Assembly (NCBI GenBank): GCA_030062745.1 | Contig: CP099839.1 | Coordinates: 28,705,451 to 28,769,450 of the forward strand | Direction: 5' to 3' | Length of the DNA: 64,000 nucleotides | Source of the DNA: Capitulum mitella | Lineage: Eukaryota > Arthropoda > Thecostraca > Pollicipedomorpha > Pollicipedidae | In this document: piece by piece, positions 1-11,150 of the stretch | How positions within the stretch are numbered: the stretch's first letter is position 1 | Layout: each line of letters starts with the position of its first letter | Translations under genes and position numbers: made by a program | The notes under the pieces: model-generated | What the model was told of the DNA's origin: nothing | What the model saw: only the letters and a program-made list of their open reading frames with translations | Databases searched by the model: none

Positions 1-387
1 CGTAACGACCGTGTGGCAGGCGAGCGAAACGGCGATACCGGTGCTTTTGGCTCCCCGTGACGAGTTCGGCCGACGACTCACGGTGGAGGGTGGAAGGCGC
101 TGGGCGGTGCAAAGCGCTGTTTGGTGTCGTAGTAGGGTCCGGATCCGGATGGACCCCGCTCCACCCCCTTTTTACAATCAGACCTTGGCCAGCTGGGCCA
201 GCTATTTCCAACCCAAAGCTCACTTCGTCACTCAGCTATCCAGGAAGGGTCAAATTCAGTGATTAAGGTCCTTGTGTGTGCACCACATATATGTATCCTA
301 AAATATAGGACATTATCAAATGACCAGGTACTAATACACAGAATTCTGATGTCTTCATGGTGGTCATGTTAAATATTTCTCCCCCAG
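1..387. other. No gene seen; upstream flank of HARBI1-like exon 1
   Basis: I see no convincing coding sequence, RNA gene or repeat here. The stretch ends in a pyrimidine run and AG (386-387) that looks like a 3' splice site in front of the HARBI1-like first coding exon, so part of it may be a 5'-UTR intron. Confidence 0.4.
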
Positions 388-393
388 ATTGCA

Positions 394-519
394 ATGGACC
401 CAGGACAGTATCCAGCCATCGTAGCTCTTGTGAAGGGCTTTGTGGAGGACGAAGAAGAAATGCTTGCTGCCATGGCAACCACATCTGTGCCTGCTGGTTC
501 CAATCCCTGTTTTTCACAA
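394..519 (+). CDS. Probable first coding exon of the HARBI1-like transposase
   Basis: A polypyrimidine tract and AG end at 387, ATG follows at 394, and a good GTATGT donor starts at 520. The 42 codons read in phase 0 and end with Gln. The next plausible exon (from 2969) also starts in phase 0, with an acidic Ser-Ser-Glu-Glu-Glu run. The peptide starts MDPGQYPAIV and carries an acidic patch (VEDEEEM), typical of the variable N-terminal leader of Harbinger nucleases. Assigning this exon to the 2969-4123 exon is an inference from strand, phase and order; no transcript is available. A ~910 bp palindromic element lies in the presumed intron. Confidence 0.5.
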
Positions 520-1366
520 GTATGTGTGAAGTGCATGAGTGGCTGGTTAAAAATTTGCATATTGAAAGAGTATACATTGGCTTGGCCTGGTTACAACTCT
601 AGGATACAAAGTCAGTCTGCTGTCAGTCTCCAAAGATTTGTTTGTGATGCATGCCAGTTGTCATTGAAATGTAGTATTTATATTGATGCTGCCTTGTGGA
701 TGCTTGGAGCAGAATCTGCATGGACCTAAGGGTACAGATCTTGGCCCTGTTTCCCAAACATTTTCAAAGATCCACAGTCAGAATGCCTGATGACATGGCA
801 CTAATGGATGGTGGAGCATGTGTGGATGATGTGATGTAAGCTGTGTCACAAAGAGCACTTTGTAGATCATGGTACCCATATGAAAATATCAGACTCCATG
901 TGTGGGGAGACAATATGGCATTAATCATTTCATTTCATTTCATTTCATTTCATTTAATCCCTGATTTAACTCAAAGCAAAAAATTGCTTGTGTATACAGC
1001 ACATTCCACCATGTGGTCAGTGCCCAGGCTACCACTCTGTCTTTGCCAGTGAGGGCTATAACTTCCTTCCTAATGAACATAGAGGTGTGTAATGATGCCT
1101 GATGTGTTGCTGAATGTCTTGGCCATGAATGGATGCCCTGATATTATCCTTCAGGGCAAATGGAAGTTTGCATATGACATCAAACACCACAATGACTCTG
1201 AAGGTTTAACTCCTGCAGAACACTGGCCTGTATCATGCCACTGCACCCTGGAAAGGAGTAGTGGAGTTGCTGAAATTGATTATGTGTTGCCCACGGATGA
1301 GGAGGGTACCTGCCCTTGATCCCACCAAGGTCGAGTGGCCGTGCCGATGCGCTTAACGACACGTTA
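520..1366. other. Presumed intron, left part
   Basis: Lies between the two presumed HARBI1-like exons. A short ATTTC run (about 928-955) is the only simple repeat noticed. No coding potential is supported. Confidence 0.4.
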
Positions 1367-2277
1367 ACGACACAACGGGCGTGGACAGCGCATCGTGGGA
1401 TGGTGCATTACATGCAGGAAAATCACCTGAGCACATGTGTGATGGGTTGTTGGGCTGCGCAAGCACCCTCAGTGGTATGTGCACACAAGCAGACTTCCTT
1501 ATAACTATTGCTTCTATCCGCCACTCATTGTTGGCCACGCGAACTGAGACACCACTCATGGGTGCCAGCATAGTCACTAGTCAGTAGTAAAGCTTGCAAC
1601 TCTGCGGACTGTTTATAGGTCCCTGCTAGACATGGTCGGAAGCTGTTTTCGATGTTTGAGGCGACTGCAGATATATCCACTCTGTTGGAATTCACCGACG
1701 ACAGCGCCAGCCGCCTCCGTCACAATCTTTCACCGTACGCTGCACTGCCTGAGTGTTGACAGAGTAATTGGTCACTTCTAGCGGAGAACACAGGATACGC
1801 TGGATGGTGGCGTCGCTTAGGCTCCCGGTGAAGGGAGGTTGGATCCTGTGTGCTCTGCTGGAAGTAACCAATTACTCTGTCAACACTCAGGCAGTGCAGC
1901 GTACAGTGAAGATCGTGACGGAGGCGACTGGTGCTGTTTTCGGTGAATACCAGAAGAGCGGATATATCTGCAGTCGCCTCAAACACCGAAAATAGCTACC
2001 GACCATGTCTAGCAGGGACCTATACACAGTCAGCGGAGTCGCGAGCGTTGCTGCTGACTAGTGATTAGGCTGGCACCCATAAGTGAGTGGTGTCTCAGTT
2101 CGCGTGACCAACAGTGAGTGGCGGATAGTAGCAACAGCCATAAGGAAGTCTGCTTGTGTGCACATACCACTGAGGGTGCTTGTGCAGCTCAACGACCCGT
2201 CACACACGTGCTTAGATGAGATGCCTACGTGTAATACACTGTCCCACGATGCGCTTCACACGCCCCTGTTGTGTCGT
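1367..2277. repeat. Long inverted repeat (palindromic / foldback element)
   Basis: Two ~450 bp arms are imperfect reverse complements around a centre near 1822. The outermost pair is acgacacaacggg (1367-1379) against its complement at 2261-2277. Inner pairs include the block ggtccctgctagacatggtc (about 1618-1637) against its complement near 2004-2023, and the block agtgttgacagagtaattgg (about 1753-1772) against about 1870-1889. The spacer is only a few tens of bases. Arms match almost throughout with scattered substitutions and small indels, as expected for a foldback or long-TIR MITE. It sits inside the presumed intron of the HARBI1-like gene. No transposase is encoded within it. Confidence 0.85.
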
Positions 2278-2968
2278 GCAGGCGATACATAATCTATTCC
2301 GGCGACTCAACTACCCCTTTCCAGGGCGAAGTGTCACCCAGGCCAGCGTTCTGCATGAATGAACCCGTCAGAGTCGTGGTGTTTAATCTCTCGTGCGAGC
2401 GTGCATTTGCCCTCAAAGGTAACATTAGGGGCGTCCATTCATGGCCAAGACATTCAGCAACACGTCAGGCGTTGTCTCAGACCTCGATCTTTACTAGGAG
2501 AGAAGCCATAGCCGTTACAAGCGACGACGGAACGGTAGTTTGTGCACCGACCACATAGTGGCGCTAGTGTCGCATACTGTTTTGGCTTTGAGCTGGATAG
2601 GGGATCAAGAATGAATAGTGCCAGAATAGATTATTGAATAGTGCCACATTGTTCTCACGTATATGGAGCATAATAATGCCGTAGGGACACTGATCAGCGA
2701 CAACTGACACAGCCTAGGACGAGATAAAATGTTTATAGTTTAGTGGTCGGACATTGGTGCATATTGCTAGCGAGTTGCTTTGCAACGGATGGACATCTAC
2801 GTGATATCGAAGGTCTTGGCATGTATCCAAATGCAGTTTGCGGTCTCAAAAATCCTTCCAATTAAGACTGAAGAACCAGTACAACAAGTAAATTTTATAA
2901 CAATGTTAAACTGACTCTTGTCATACTTTTGCTTATCACCTACCAGACTGATCGGGTATTTGTTTCAG
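2278..2968. other. Presumed intron, right part
   Basis: No coding signal is seen. It ends in the pyrimidine-rich acceptor tgtttcag (2961-2968) that precedes the main transposase exon. Confidence 0.4.
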
Positions 2969-4123
2969 AGTTCTGAAGAGGAAGACGGGGAGGAGGAGGA
3001 GACCCTGCTGCTGGCAGAGGCTGCAGCAGCTGCACAACAGGAGGGCGTGCGCTGCGGGCCGGCTCGTCGGGGCGTCAGCAAGGTGCAGGGCTACGTGAGC
3101 CGGGTGGTTCCTGGCTACACGGAAGAGGAGTTCCTCTCCCATTTCAGGATCACCCGAGCCCTCTTTGAAGCCCTGCACGACAAGTTGGCACCGGCCTACC
3201 AGCCTCCGGCAGATAACCCAGCTTGCGCAAGACTGAGAAGACCTCTACGGGACCTCATGTTCATGGCACTGAAGTATCTGTCGGAGGGTGGATGCCATCG
3301 GTCTGTGGGCGACAAGTTTGGGACGTCGAAGTCCGGCTCCCATTCTGCGCTCACCACTTTCTGCCAACTTGTCACTGCTGTGTGCCGTGACGAGATCCGG
3401 TGGCCAACTGGGGAAGAGATGCGTGCTATCACCGACGGCTTCCAGGCCATCGCCGGCCTGCCTGGGGTCGTCGGTGCTATTGACAGCACGCTAATCTTCA
3501 TGGATCTCCCTAGCAAGGGCACCGCAGACGCTTACAACACGTATAAGTGTCGGCACGCGGTGCACCTGATGGCAGTTTGTGACCACCGCGGCATCTTCAC
3601 GGACGCGTTCGTGGGATTCCCTGGGTCGGCGCATGACTCCCGTGTTTTCCGCCAGAGCCCGCTCTACGAGGATCTCGCAAACCGCCGAGAGGAGCTTCTG
3701 CCGGAGAACACCTACATGATAGCCGACTGCGGGTTCCCGTTGAGCGCATCCGTGATCACACCTTACCGGGACGACGGCAGTCTGACGGCCAGCAAACGTC
3801 GTTTCAACGTGGCCCTGCAAAAGACACGAGTCAAGATTGAACATGCATTCGGTATGCTGAAGAACAAAATGCGAAAACTTCGTCATCATGAAATGAAGAA
3901 GATGGAGTACGTGTCTAGCGTCATTCTGACATCGTGCATTCTGCACAACATGTGTCTTCGTGCCGGCTCCGACTCAGGAGAAGTGTGTTCGGAGCCGAAC
4001 GACTGTCGCTGGCGCGCAGAAGAGGTGCTTCCTCAGGCGTTCCACGGGGAGCAGGCTCGTCGCGCGGGTGTCGTGAGGCGCCAGCGTCTGACGGATTACC
4101 TCATGACACGGCCGTCTCCGTGA
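2969..4123 (+). CDS. HARBI1-like DDE nuclease (PIF/Harbinger transposase), main exon
   Basis: RNase H-fold DDE nuclease of the DDE_Tnp_4 / HARBI1 type, which cuts and joins Harbinger transposon ends in the nucleus. Motifs in order: VVGAIDST with the first Asp (codon 3482-3484), GFPGSAHDSRVF (a conserved family block), MIADCGFPL with the second Asp (3725-3727), and TRVKIEHAFGMLK with the Glu (3839-3841), then the family's C-terminal CILHNMCL. The triad is intact and the frame is unbroken to the TGA at 4121. An open frame extends upstream to 2918, but the acceptor at 2961-2968 makes 2969 the likely exon start. With the 394-519 exon the product would be about 426 residues, slightly long for the family because of an acidic and alanine-rich leader. 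The facing coiled-coil ORF at 4913-5323 fits the two-ORF plan of Harbinger elements, so I favour a transposon gene over a domesticated HARBI1. Confidence 0.9.
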   Translation, partial: SSEEEDGEEEETLLLAEAAAAAQQEGVRCGPARRGVSKVQGYVSRVVPGYTEEEFLSHFRITRALFEALHDKLAPAYQPPADNPACARLRRPLRDLMFMALKYLSEGGCHRSVGDKFGTSKSGSHSALTTFCQLVTAVCRDEIRWPTGEEMRAITDGFQAIAGLPGVVGAIDSTLIFMDLPSKGTADAYNTYKCRHAVHLMAVCDHRGIFTDAFVGFPGSAHDSRVFRQSPLYEDLANRREELLPENTYMIADCGFPLSASVITPYRDDGSLTASKRRFNVALQKTRVKIEHAFGMLKNKMRKLRHHEMKKMEYVSSVILTSCILHNMCLRAGSDSGEVCSEPNDCRWRAEEVLPQAFHGEQARRAGVVRRQRLTDYLMTRPSP

Positions 4124-4912
4124 TGCAGTGCAGCTGTTCGTCAAATGACTTCGGACACGCAGATCATGTTCTTCATCTCTTAATGACGGAGTGTGCGCTT
4201 CTTGTTTTTCAGCACACTGAAAGCTTGTTCAGTTCTGATTCGCGTCTGATCTCGGCATTTGACTAGTGCTTGGTTATTGGGTTATTTCTCGGCTCTCGGC
4301 TGCCAAGGTCTTCTTGCAACCTGTTTTCTTGCAACCATGAGATACCATGCAAGTGATGGTTGCCTATGTTACGCTGTCGTGGGAGTGAACGGAGCAGGTT
4401 GTTCGTCATTAAATGCATGTAACCCTTTTCGTCCCAGGTGGAAGCACGTTGTAGGGGATTCAGATCAACATTACGCATCAGCCACTGAATACAGAAATCA
4501 CTTCGTGTCTTCAGCTTTGAAGCGACGCTGACAAATCGCCGACTATCATCACAAGAAACAAAAGCACCATGAACCAAGCAATTCAGTATTGAATATCGCC
4601 GTATCGCTGGCTTCAGTGTTTGACGAAGTTCCAGGCAGCGTTTCCATCACCATGTGATGCATTGCCGAGTCGTGGGACCCATTCACAGTCGCCATACAAA
4701 AGTGTTATTGTAACTGGCTTTTCCAAATCGACGACCACAGGATGTAGACTCGCATTGTAAACAAAACATATTTCCAATCCATGTATGTCGACAGACACAA
4801 CGAGCAGAGCAACGGCGAAAAAAGCGAAAAAATCGTAGCGACAAAACAAATACACAGCATAAACAGAAAACAAAAAATCGGAGATAACACAAAAAACAGG
4901 CAAAAAACCACA
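4124..4912. other. Spacer between two convergent Harbinger ORFs
   Basis: No further coding sequence is supported. This is the 3' side of both the HARBI1-like gene (+) and the coiled-coil ORF (-). The convergent arrangement with a short spacer is usual in Harbinger elements. I could not identify terminal inverted repeats or a 3 bp target duplication by eye, so the element boundaries are unknown. Confidence 0.4.
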
Positions 4913-5323
4913 TTATTCGCCACTCGGTGGCTCACGTAACAAAGCCAGCAGTCGTTCGAACTGCGCCGCCCTAGCCTCCATACTGCGCTGCAGCAGGCTC
5001 CACATCTGCTGCTGCCGCTCTGCTTGCATGCGGAGCAGCTCCAGGTACTCCTGGTGCCCAGCCGCCTGTTGCTGTCTCCGCTCCTCCCTCCGTCGCTCTG
5101 CAGCTTCGATGTCCTGCTGTCGCCGTTCCTCCCTTCGCCGCTCCGCAGTTTCGGCGTACTCGACGAACCACCGCGGTGGTTCGTCGTCCCGCCGACGAGC
5201 TCCAGGTCTCCTCCGACCCCGCCGTCGGGCTGCGACTCCCCGACGCCCCTCTCCAGCAACGTCCCGGGACGAATCAGGTTGAGCAGGGCCGGGGGGGACG
5301 GGCCGGAGGAGACCCAGGGGGCG
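4913..5323 (-). CDS. C-terminal part of Harbinger-associated second ORF (Myb/SANT-like partner), cut by gap
   Basis: The frame runs from the assembly gap to a TAA at 4913. The visible 136 or so residues are a Pro/Arg-rich linker, then a strongly charged coiled coil with a duplicated AERRREERRQQ block, then a Leu-rich helix ending near RLLALLREPP. Such a tail is common in the Myb/SANT-like DNA-binding partner that Harbinger elements encode beside their nuclease and that helps bring it to the nucleus and the DNA ends. The diagnostic N-terminal helix-turn-helix would lie in the N run, so the family call rests on the tail and on the convergent HARBI1-like neighbour. A second frame is also open through the Arg-rich part; I prefer this one because it keeps the coiled coil intact. 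Confidence 0.55.
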   Translation of the reverse strand, partial: RPLGLLRPVPPGPAQPDSSRDVAGEGRRGVAARRRGRRRPGARRRDDEPPRWFVEYAETAERRREERRQQDIEAAERRREERRQQQAAGHQEYLELLRMQAERQQQMWSLLQRSMEARAAQFERLLALLREPPSGE

Positions 5324-5823
5324 NNNNNNNNNNNNNNNNNNNNNNNNNNNNNNNNNNNNNNNNNNNNNNNNNNNNNNNNNNNNNNNNNNNNNNNNNNNNN
5401 NNNNNNNNNNNNNNNNNNNNNNNNNNNNNNNNNNNNNNNNNNNNNNNNNNNNNNNNNNNNNNNNNNNNNNNNNNNNNNNNNNNNNNNNNNNNNNNNNNNN
5501 NNNNNNNNNNNNNNNNNNNNNNNNNNNNNNNNNNNNNNNNNNNNNNNNNNNNNNNNNNNNNNNNNNNNNNNNNNNNNNNNNNNNNNNNNNNNNNNNNNNN
5601 NNNNNNNNNNNNNNNNNNNNNNNNNNNNNNNNNNNNNNNNNNNNNNNNNNNNNNNNNNNNNNNNNNNNNNNNNNNNNNNNNNNNNNNNNNNNNNNNNNNN
5701 NNNNNNNNNNNNNNNNNNNNNNNNNNNNNNNNNNNNNNNNNNNNNNNNNNNNNNNNNNNNNNNNNNNNNNNNNNNNNNNNNNNNNNNNNNNNNNNNNNNN
5801 NNNNNNNNNNNNNNNNNNNNNNN
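5324..5823. other. Assembly gap (500 N)
   Basis: Exactly 500 unknown bases, probably a fixed-size scaffold gap, so the true distance is not known. It interrupts the coiled-coil ORF, and open frames that run through it are artefacts. Confidence 0.99.
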
Positions 5824-7403
5824 CAAACAAACACAAGACTTTCCTCAAGACACAGATGCTTGAAACCAAAAGACTGCATGTCCTAAGTCACAACAAACAA
5901 GCAAACAATGAGCTGCTGCCACTGTTGTATGGCAATAGCATAGCATGATGTATTGCAAGATAGTCTGAAAACTGTCACCTTGGATTAATGCATGTTTCCT
6001 TGCATTATTTTACATGGAGCATGCATACTTTATTACCCTACTCCTGTTAGTATTATATGATGTAATTACTTTAGCTGTTCTAGTTACCCCATTATGATTG
6101 TGTGGTTTTGCTCAGATGCAGTGCTTGGTATTCATGTTATGAAGATTTCGTGAAATTGCATAAAATTATGTGGGATTTTCCTTGCAATGATCAGCCATTT
6201 CAACTTCCCAGGAACCATTGTGAAAATGGTACATTACCTTGCAGGCTTGTCCTCAACAACACTGAAGAGGATGCAGAACTGCTGGTTTCATCTGAGATTA
6301 TAATCAGCATTACTGTTAGAATTCAGGACTGAAGATTCATGATGCAAACAAATACCAAGTGTCATATGACTTTCCAGTGATTGCATGTTTGGAAACTTTG
6401 GATATGAATGCTAAGTATTGTGATGTGATGCAAGTTCTGTGATGACATTGACACTGGTAGTAATATCTTGCTGAGCATGTTCATGCCTATTATGGTCTTG
6501 TGTACTTGCTGTGTATGTTTGCTTGCTTTTTTTCCTTGTGAAATGCATTTACCCTTCCTTTACCATTTCATCTTTACACCACTCAGAGAGTTACCTCACA
6601 AGCTTTCCCTGCTGGTTGAGAATACAGCATTTTGAAATTGTGACAGTATTTGGATGGTAAAAAGTTACAGTCACAGTCAGCTAATGCAGGTGCAGCTCTG
6701 TGTTGCCTGATTGTATGCATTCTGCAATAAGTACTGATAGGAATAAATGCTGGCAGATGAATTAAGATGCATGTTTACCTGGGGGGTATACGGAACTTTC
6801 TCCAGTGAGTGGTGAATGTCTTCTTGTGCATTTTTTACGTGCAACAGGCTGACTGGGCCTAAGAGCAGCAGAGCATCCTTGTGCCCTGTTGGAGTCACAA
6901 GGTGGCACTAGTCACTTTGATTGGCTGGGGCTGCAGACAAAAATCAGTGTGTTCAATTGTGGTGCATTAGGGGCAGAAAATGGCTCATCATTGTTGTATG
7001 ATGTAGTGGTACAAGGTTGTAGCTGGCTGCATTTGAACAGGCAATGACTCACATACTTTGTTGTATTCCTTTGTTGTTACTCTTTTCTTAGTCCTTGTAT
7101 GGATGTGTATGTGAAACTAGGTCAATACCTTAGGTTTAACTGGGATTATTAGTAGAATGCTTGTCTGAAATGCCACAGGCCCATACGTGGGAGGACATTT
7201 TTGAGAATTCGTCTTCTAAATTTTGGAATTACCTATCCACATGTTTTGGTGTTAAAGCACATAAATTTGCCTGAATCCTGACACGATTGCCTGAATACTG
7301 TGGAGTCCATAAACAATATATGCCCTTTTTCATGTTTCCAAACTGTGTTTTATAATGATTTTATTTGTTTTGTGATGATTATTTTACTGATTTATCTTTG
7401 CAG
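5824..7403. other. AT-rich sequence without supported genes
   Basis: Clearly more AT-rich than the flanking ORFs. Several short frames exist, none with recognisable composition or splice context strong enough to call. A pyrimidine tract and AG end just before 7404. Confidence 0.35.
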
Positions 7404-8297
7404 GCAGAAAACATGCCACATGCAGATGAAGACCTAACAAGCAGGCCTGATTATGTTTCTGTGCCTGCAAACATTGCAAGCCCTGTCAGTATGCTATGCA
7501 TTATGTTACTTCAAAAAATATCTTTTTTTGACCAGGCTGCATTTCAACTAGTCAGACTGTGTTGTGATGATTATTATCTCCAACATCTTTTCCAATATAC
7601 TTTTTCTCGCAGCAGCAGTGGAACCTCTATGCAGAGGGGGAGGGGGGAGTGTGACAGACACGATCTGGTCTGGTTCAGCCTGGTCCATTCCTACCACGCA
7701 ATGTATCAGTCCTTTTCACTACAGTCAAGTACCGATAACGGTGCCCCCGCGTCCGGTGCTGGCGATGTGACTCCTCCCCGTGCAGTGCTTAAGGCACTGG
7801 CCGGTGGCGCCTCAACGTGCAACACTGGCGACAGCTCCTCCACGTCCGGTGCCGCTGTCACTACAACGGCGGAAGAGCTGGCTGGCACGGATCATGGATC
7901 ATGACGACTGGACTATTCGTCCAGTCCAGAGGACCTGATCGTCACGACATTGACCCACCTGCCAACGAGCAGAACTATCGACCTACCGTATACTATTACA
8001 CACAAGTTCACGGCGCTGGTTGAGCAGGAGCAGGAGCAGCAGCAAACTTTCCATCAACTCGAGAGCGACTTTTGCGCCCACCATGCCCTGCAGCCGGACC
8101 ATCTCAGCCGCGAGCTTGGCGTGGTGGCAGGGCTCACCCGTGTGCTGGAGAGCAAGCACCCAGACATGGTGAAGGACATTGTCCATTCTTTTGTCTGGAC
8201 CCGCACATTTATTCGTTTGAGACATGTTAATGCCCGTCGACAGGAGGAGACGCTTCGGCGCAGGGAGATGCGCAAGCGTAAGGATTATGCCCTGTAG
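7404..8297 (+). pseudogene. Decayed multi-exon ORF of unknown family
   Basis: Exon-like pieces: 7404-7489 between a tttgcag acceptor and a GTATGC donor, and a longer piece from about 7612 after a ctcgcag acceptor. The longer frame has a Ser/Thr/Gly-rich section, an in-frame TGA at 7902-7904, and then continues in the same frame to 8297. The last 110 or so residues read like real protein: a Glu/Gln-rich helix (VEQEQEQQQ), then SRELGVVAGLTRVLESK, VKDIVHSFVWTRTFIRLR and a basic tail with RREMRKRKDYAL. The change from AT-rich flank to GC-richer coding-like sequence supports former coding use. I do not recognise the family; an accessory ORF of a DNA transposon is the most natural guess. The TGA could also be removed by a small intron. 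Confidence 0.35.
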
Positions 8298-9947
8298 GTG
8301 GCAGCAGAGGTCTTGGAGTGTTTTATTTAACTTATTTCATTTACTTCTTTTATTCAGGCCATTTAAGTCAAACATACGGCAAAATGGGCACAAAATTTGT
8401 TTGCTGTTCACTTCTGACATGGCTTGGAAGGGGGACATTTCATGACATGATATTATTCATTCATTCATAACATTCATCCTCCCAGCCACACCAGAATCAG
8501 AAGCCATGATGAGACAGTGCACAAGACCTTTGGCATTTGGGTCAACAGCTCCAGACAACCAAAAACTGCTGTGGTTGGAGCACCAATAGTAGCATTGAGC
8601 CAGAGGCCTTTAAAATGTTTAAATAAAAGTTGTAAGTGTAGGACATTGTGTTTTTTTACATACATACTTGGTTTATCTCAGCTTAACAGGCATGGCTTTA
8701 AGTCTCTCAATCACCATTTGCCACAATATTGTTATGCATAACCAAGTAAATACTTATATTCAAATCAAGGTCAAAGACCTTGCCAATCACATCTTTTCCA
8801 GTTATAAATTTGTTGTGTTCCCATTAACAATGGTATGTAATTTAGACGTGCAGTGCGTACTATTACCTTTATTCATTGTATCTTCCTTGATAATGGATCC
8901 CATAAAATTCCAATGATCTAATACTGTATTCATATGGAGGGCTGCATGAAGGAGCTGTCATATTAGCAGAACTGACTTGAGCATTAGATATGTGATTTGT
9001 TTTCATAAATTGTATTTTTCATTCCAAACAATGACTTGTTATCAGCCATTTTGAAGCAACAAATTTATATTTTATGTTTTTAAGGCCCATTCTTTTTTTC
9101 TTCTATATATATATATATATATATACAAAAAGTCATGCTTGGAGCAGTGTACACCAATCAAACCCCAGCTATAATAATACATGTCAGTTACTTTCATGTT
9201 TTATCACATGCAACAATTCTCAGTCTACTGCCCATTCCAGAATAGCATGATGATGTTTCTGAAGCCTCAGTTTAGGTTTGTACTATACAAATAAATCTGG
9301 ATCCACATTTTATAAATATTGTTCATAACATTGGCCTCTGCACACAACACGATTGTACCTGTCACTTTGATTGTTGTCATTTTTTGGTTTCATTCTCATT
9401 CTTCAGGCTACTAAAGTTAAATTGTAACATGTAGCCACATGTTGCAATTCAACTTTGCTGGTTATCACATGCAATTATTAGACAACCAAACACAAAACAC
9501 AAGACACAAAAAGAAAACAAAAAGCATAGGACAACAAGTTCCCAAGGCAATAAATTGGCTTCATCACACCTGGCAACAGGAAACAAATGGCACACCATGT
9601 CCTTTTCAAACCAAATATTACTCTAAGAAACTATAATCTGATAGGAGCACCTGACACTGCTTACCCTGGTTTTGGCGCGAATTGTACAAAAATTTGTTTT
9701 GGCCTCATTTTTATTTGGTCAGCAGACATGAGAGATGATGGATATTGGAACACGCCTTATCTCCGATCTACAAAAAGCAGCCAAAGGAGCGCGCTAAAAT
9801 TCCTCAAGCAACACTGTATCAATGAACTGGACCCCTCACGCGAGATCTTCTTCCCATAGGTGCACCAAAATTAGCTCTTATAAAACACGCTTTTCTCATA
9901 CTATCCGTAGGTCTGGAAATGGTAGCAATAATTGCGCAAACACGGAG
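8298..9947. other. AT-rich sequence without supported genes
   Basis: Contains a short (TA)n at about 9104-9124 and no convincing coding sequence. It forms the left flank of the 12 kb transposon. I found no clear target-site duplication when comparing its right edge with the sequence after 22088. Confidence 0.4.
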
Positions 9948-11150
9948 ATGTAACGGAAGACAGCCCACATTCAGCCCAGATTCGGCCCAGCCCAGATTCG
10001 GTAGGGAATTCCCTTTACGGGCCGATAACTCCCACAGAACTTGAGAAACCTGGCTTTGCCACACATCAAATGAAAGCACTCGTTAACCCAAACACAACTG
10101 TGCAAAGAAAAATCACCTGCCTTGTCTATGAGGAAAGTCATGGACGATCCAAAAAATCATGGCTATGGGGCGGCCCCTACGATTTTCTCCAAAATTGACA
10201 CCTTAAACCACAGACACAAGCCCATCAATCTGGCTGAAGAAACCCTATGGGCCATTGAAATCTAAGGGGTCAAAACCCCCTGGGAAAATTAAACACGAGT
10301 TTTACAGCTTAAACAGCGCCACGAATAGGCCGAATGACACATCAAATGAAAGCACTCGTTAACCCAAACACAACTGTGCAAAGAAAAATCACCTACCTTG
10401 TCTATGGGGAAAGTTATAGACGATCGAAAAAATCATGGCTATGGGGCGGCCCCTACGATTTTCTCCAAAATTGACACCTTAAACCATCGACACAAGCCCA
10501 TCAATCTGGCTGAAGAAACCCTATGGGCCATTGAAATCTAAGGGGTCAAAACCCCCTAGGGAAACTAAAAACGCGTTTTACAGCTTAAACAACGCCACGA
10601 ATAGGCCGAATGACACAGCAAATGAAAGCACTCGTTAACCCAAACACAACTGTGCAAAGAAAAATTACCTACCTTGTCCATGGGGAAAGTCATGGACGAT
10701 CGAAAAAATCATGGCTACGGGGCGGCCCCTACGATTTTCTCCAAAACTGACACCTTAAACCACAGACACAAGCCCATCAATCTGGCTGAAGAAACCCTAT
10801 GGGTCATTGAAATCTAAGGGGTCAAAACCCCCTAGGGAAGCTAAAAACGCGTTTTACAGCTTAAACAACGCCACGAATAGGCCGAATGACACATCAAATG
10901 AAAGCACTCGTTAATCCAAACACAACTGTGCAAAGAAAAATCACCTACCTTGTCTATGGGGAAAGTCATGGACGATCGAAAAAATCATGTCAATGGGGCG
11001 GCCCCTACGATTTTCTCCAAAATTGACACCTTAAACCATCGACACAAGCCCATCAATCTGGCTGAAGAAACCCTATGGGCCATTGAAATCTAAGGGGTCA
11101 AAACCCCCTGGGAAAATTAAACACGAGTTTTACAGCTTTAACAACGCCAC
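9948..11150. repeat. Left terminal inverted repeat with four ~276 bp tandem units
   Basis: A terminal block (9948-10065) is followed by four copies of a ~276 bp unit. The marker actcgttaacccaaacacaa recurs at about 10079, 10356, 10632 and 10908, and the marker catcaatctggctgaagaaa at about 10224, 10499, 10774 and 11048. Units are very similar, with few substitutions, which implies recent amplification or homogenisation. Each unit contains a short inverted pair around aggggtcaaaacccc. Confidence 0.9.

Noticed and set aside
4705..5886. Long ORFs running through the assembly gap
   Set aside because: Most of their length is N; only the 4913-5323 frame has meaningful sequence.
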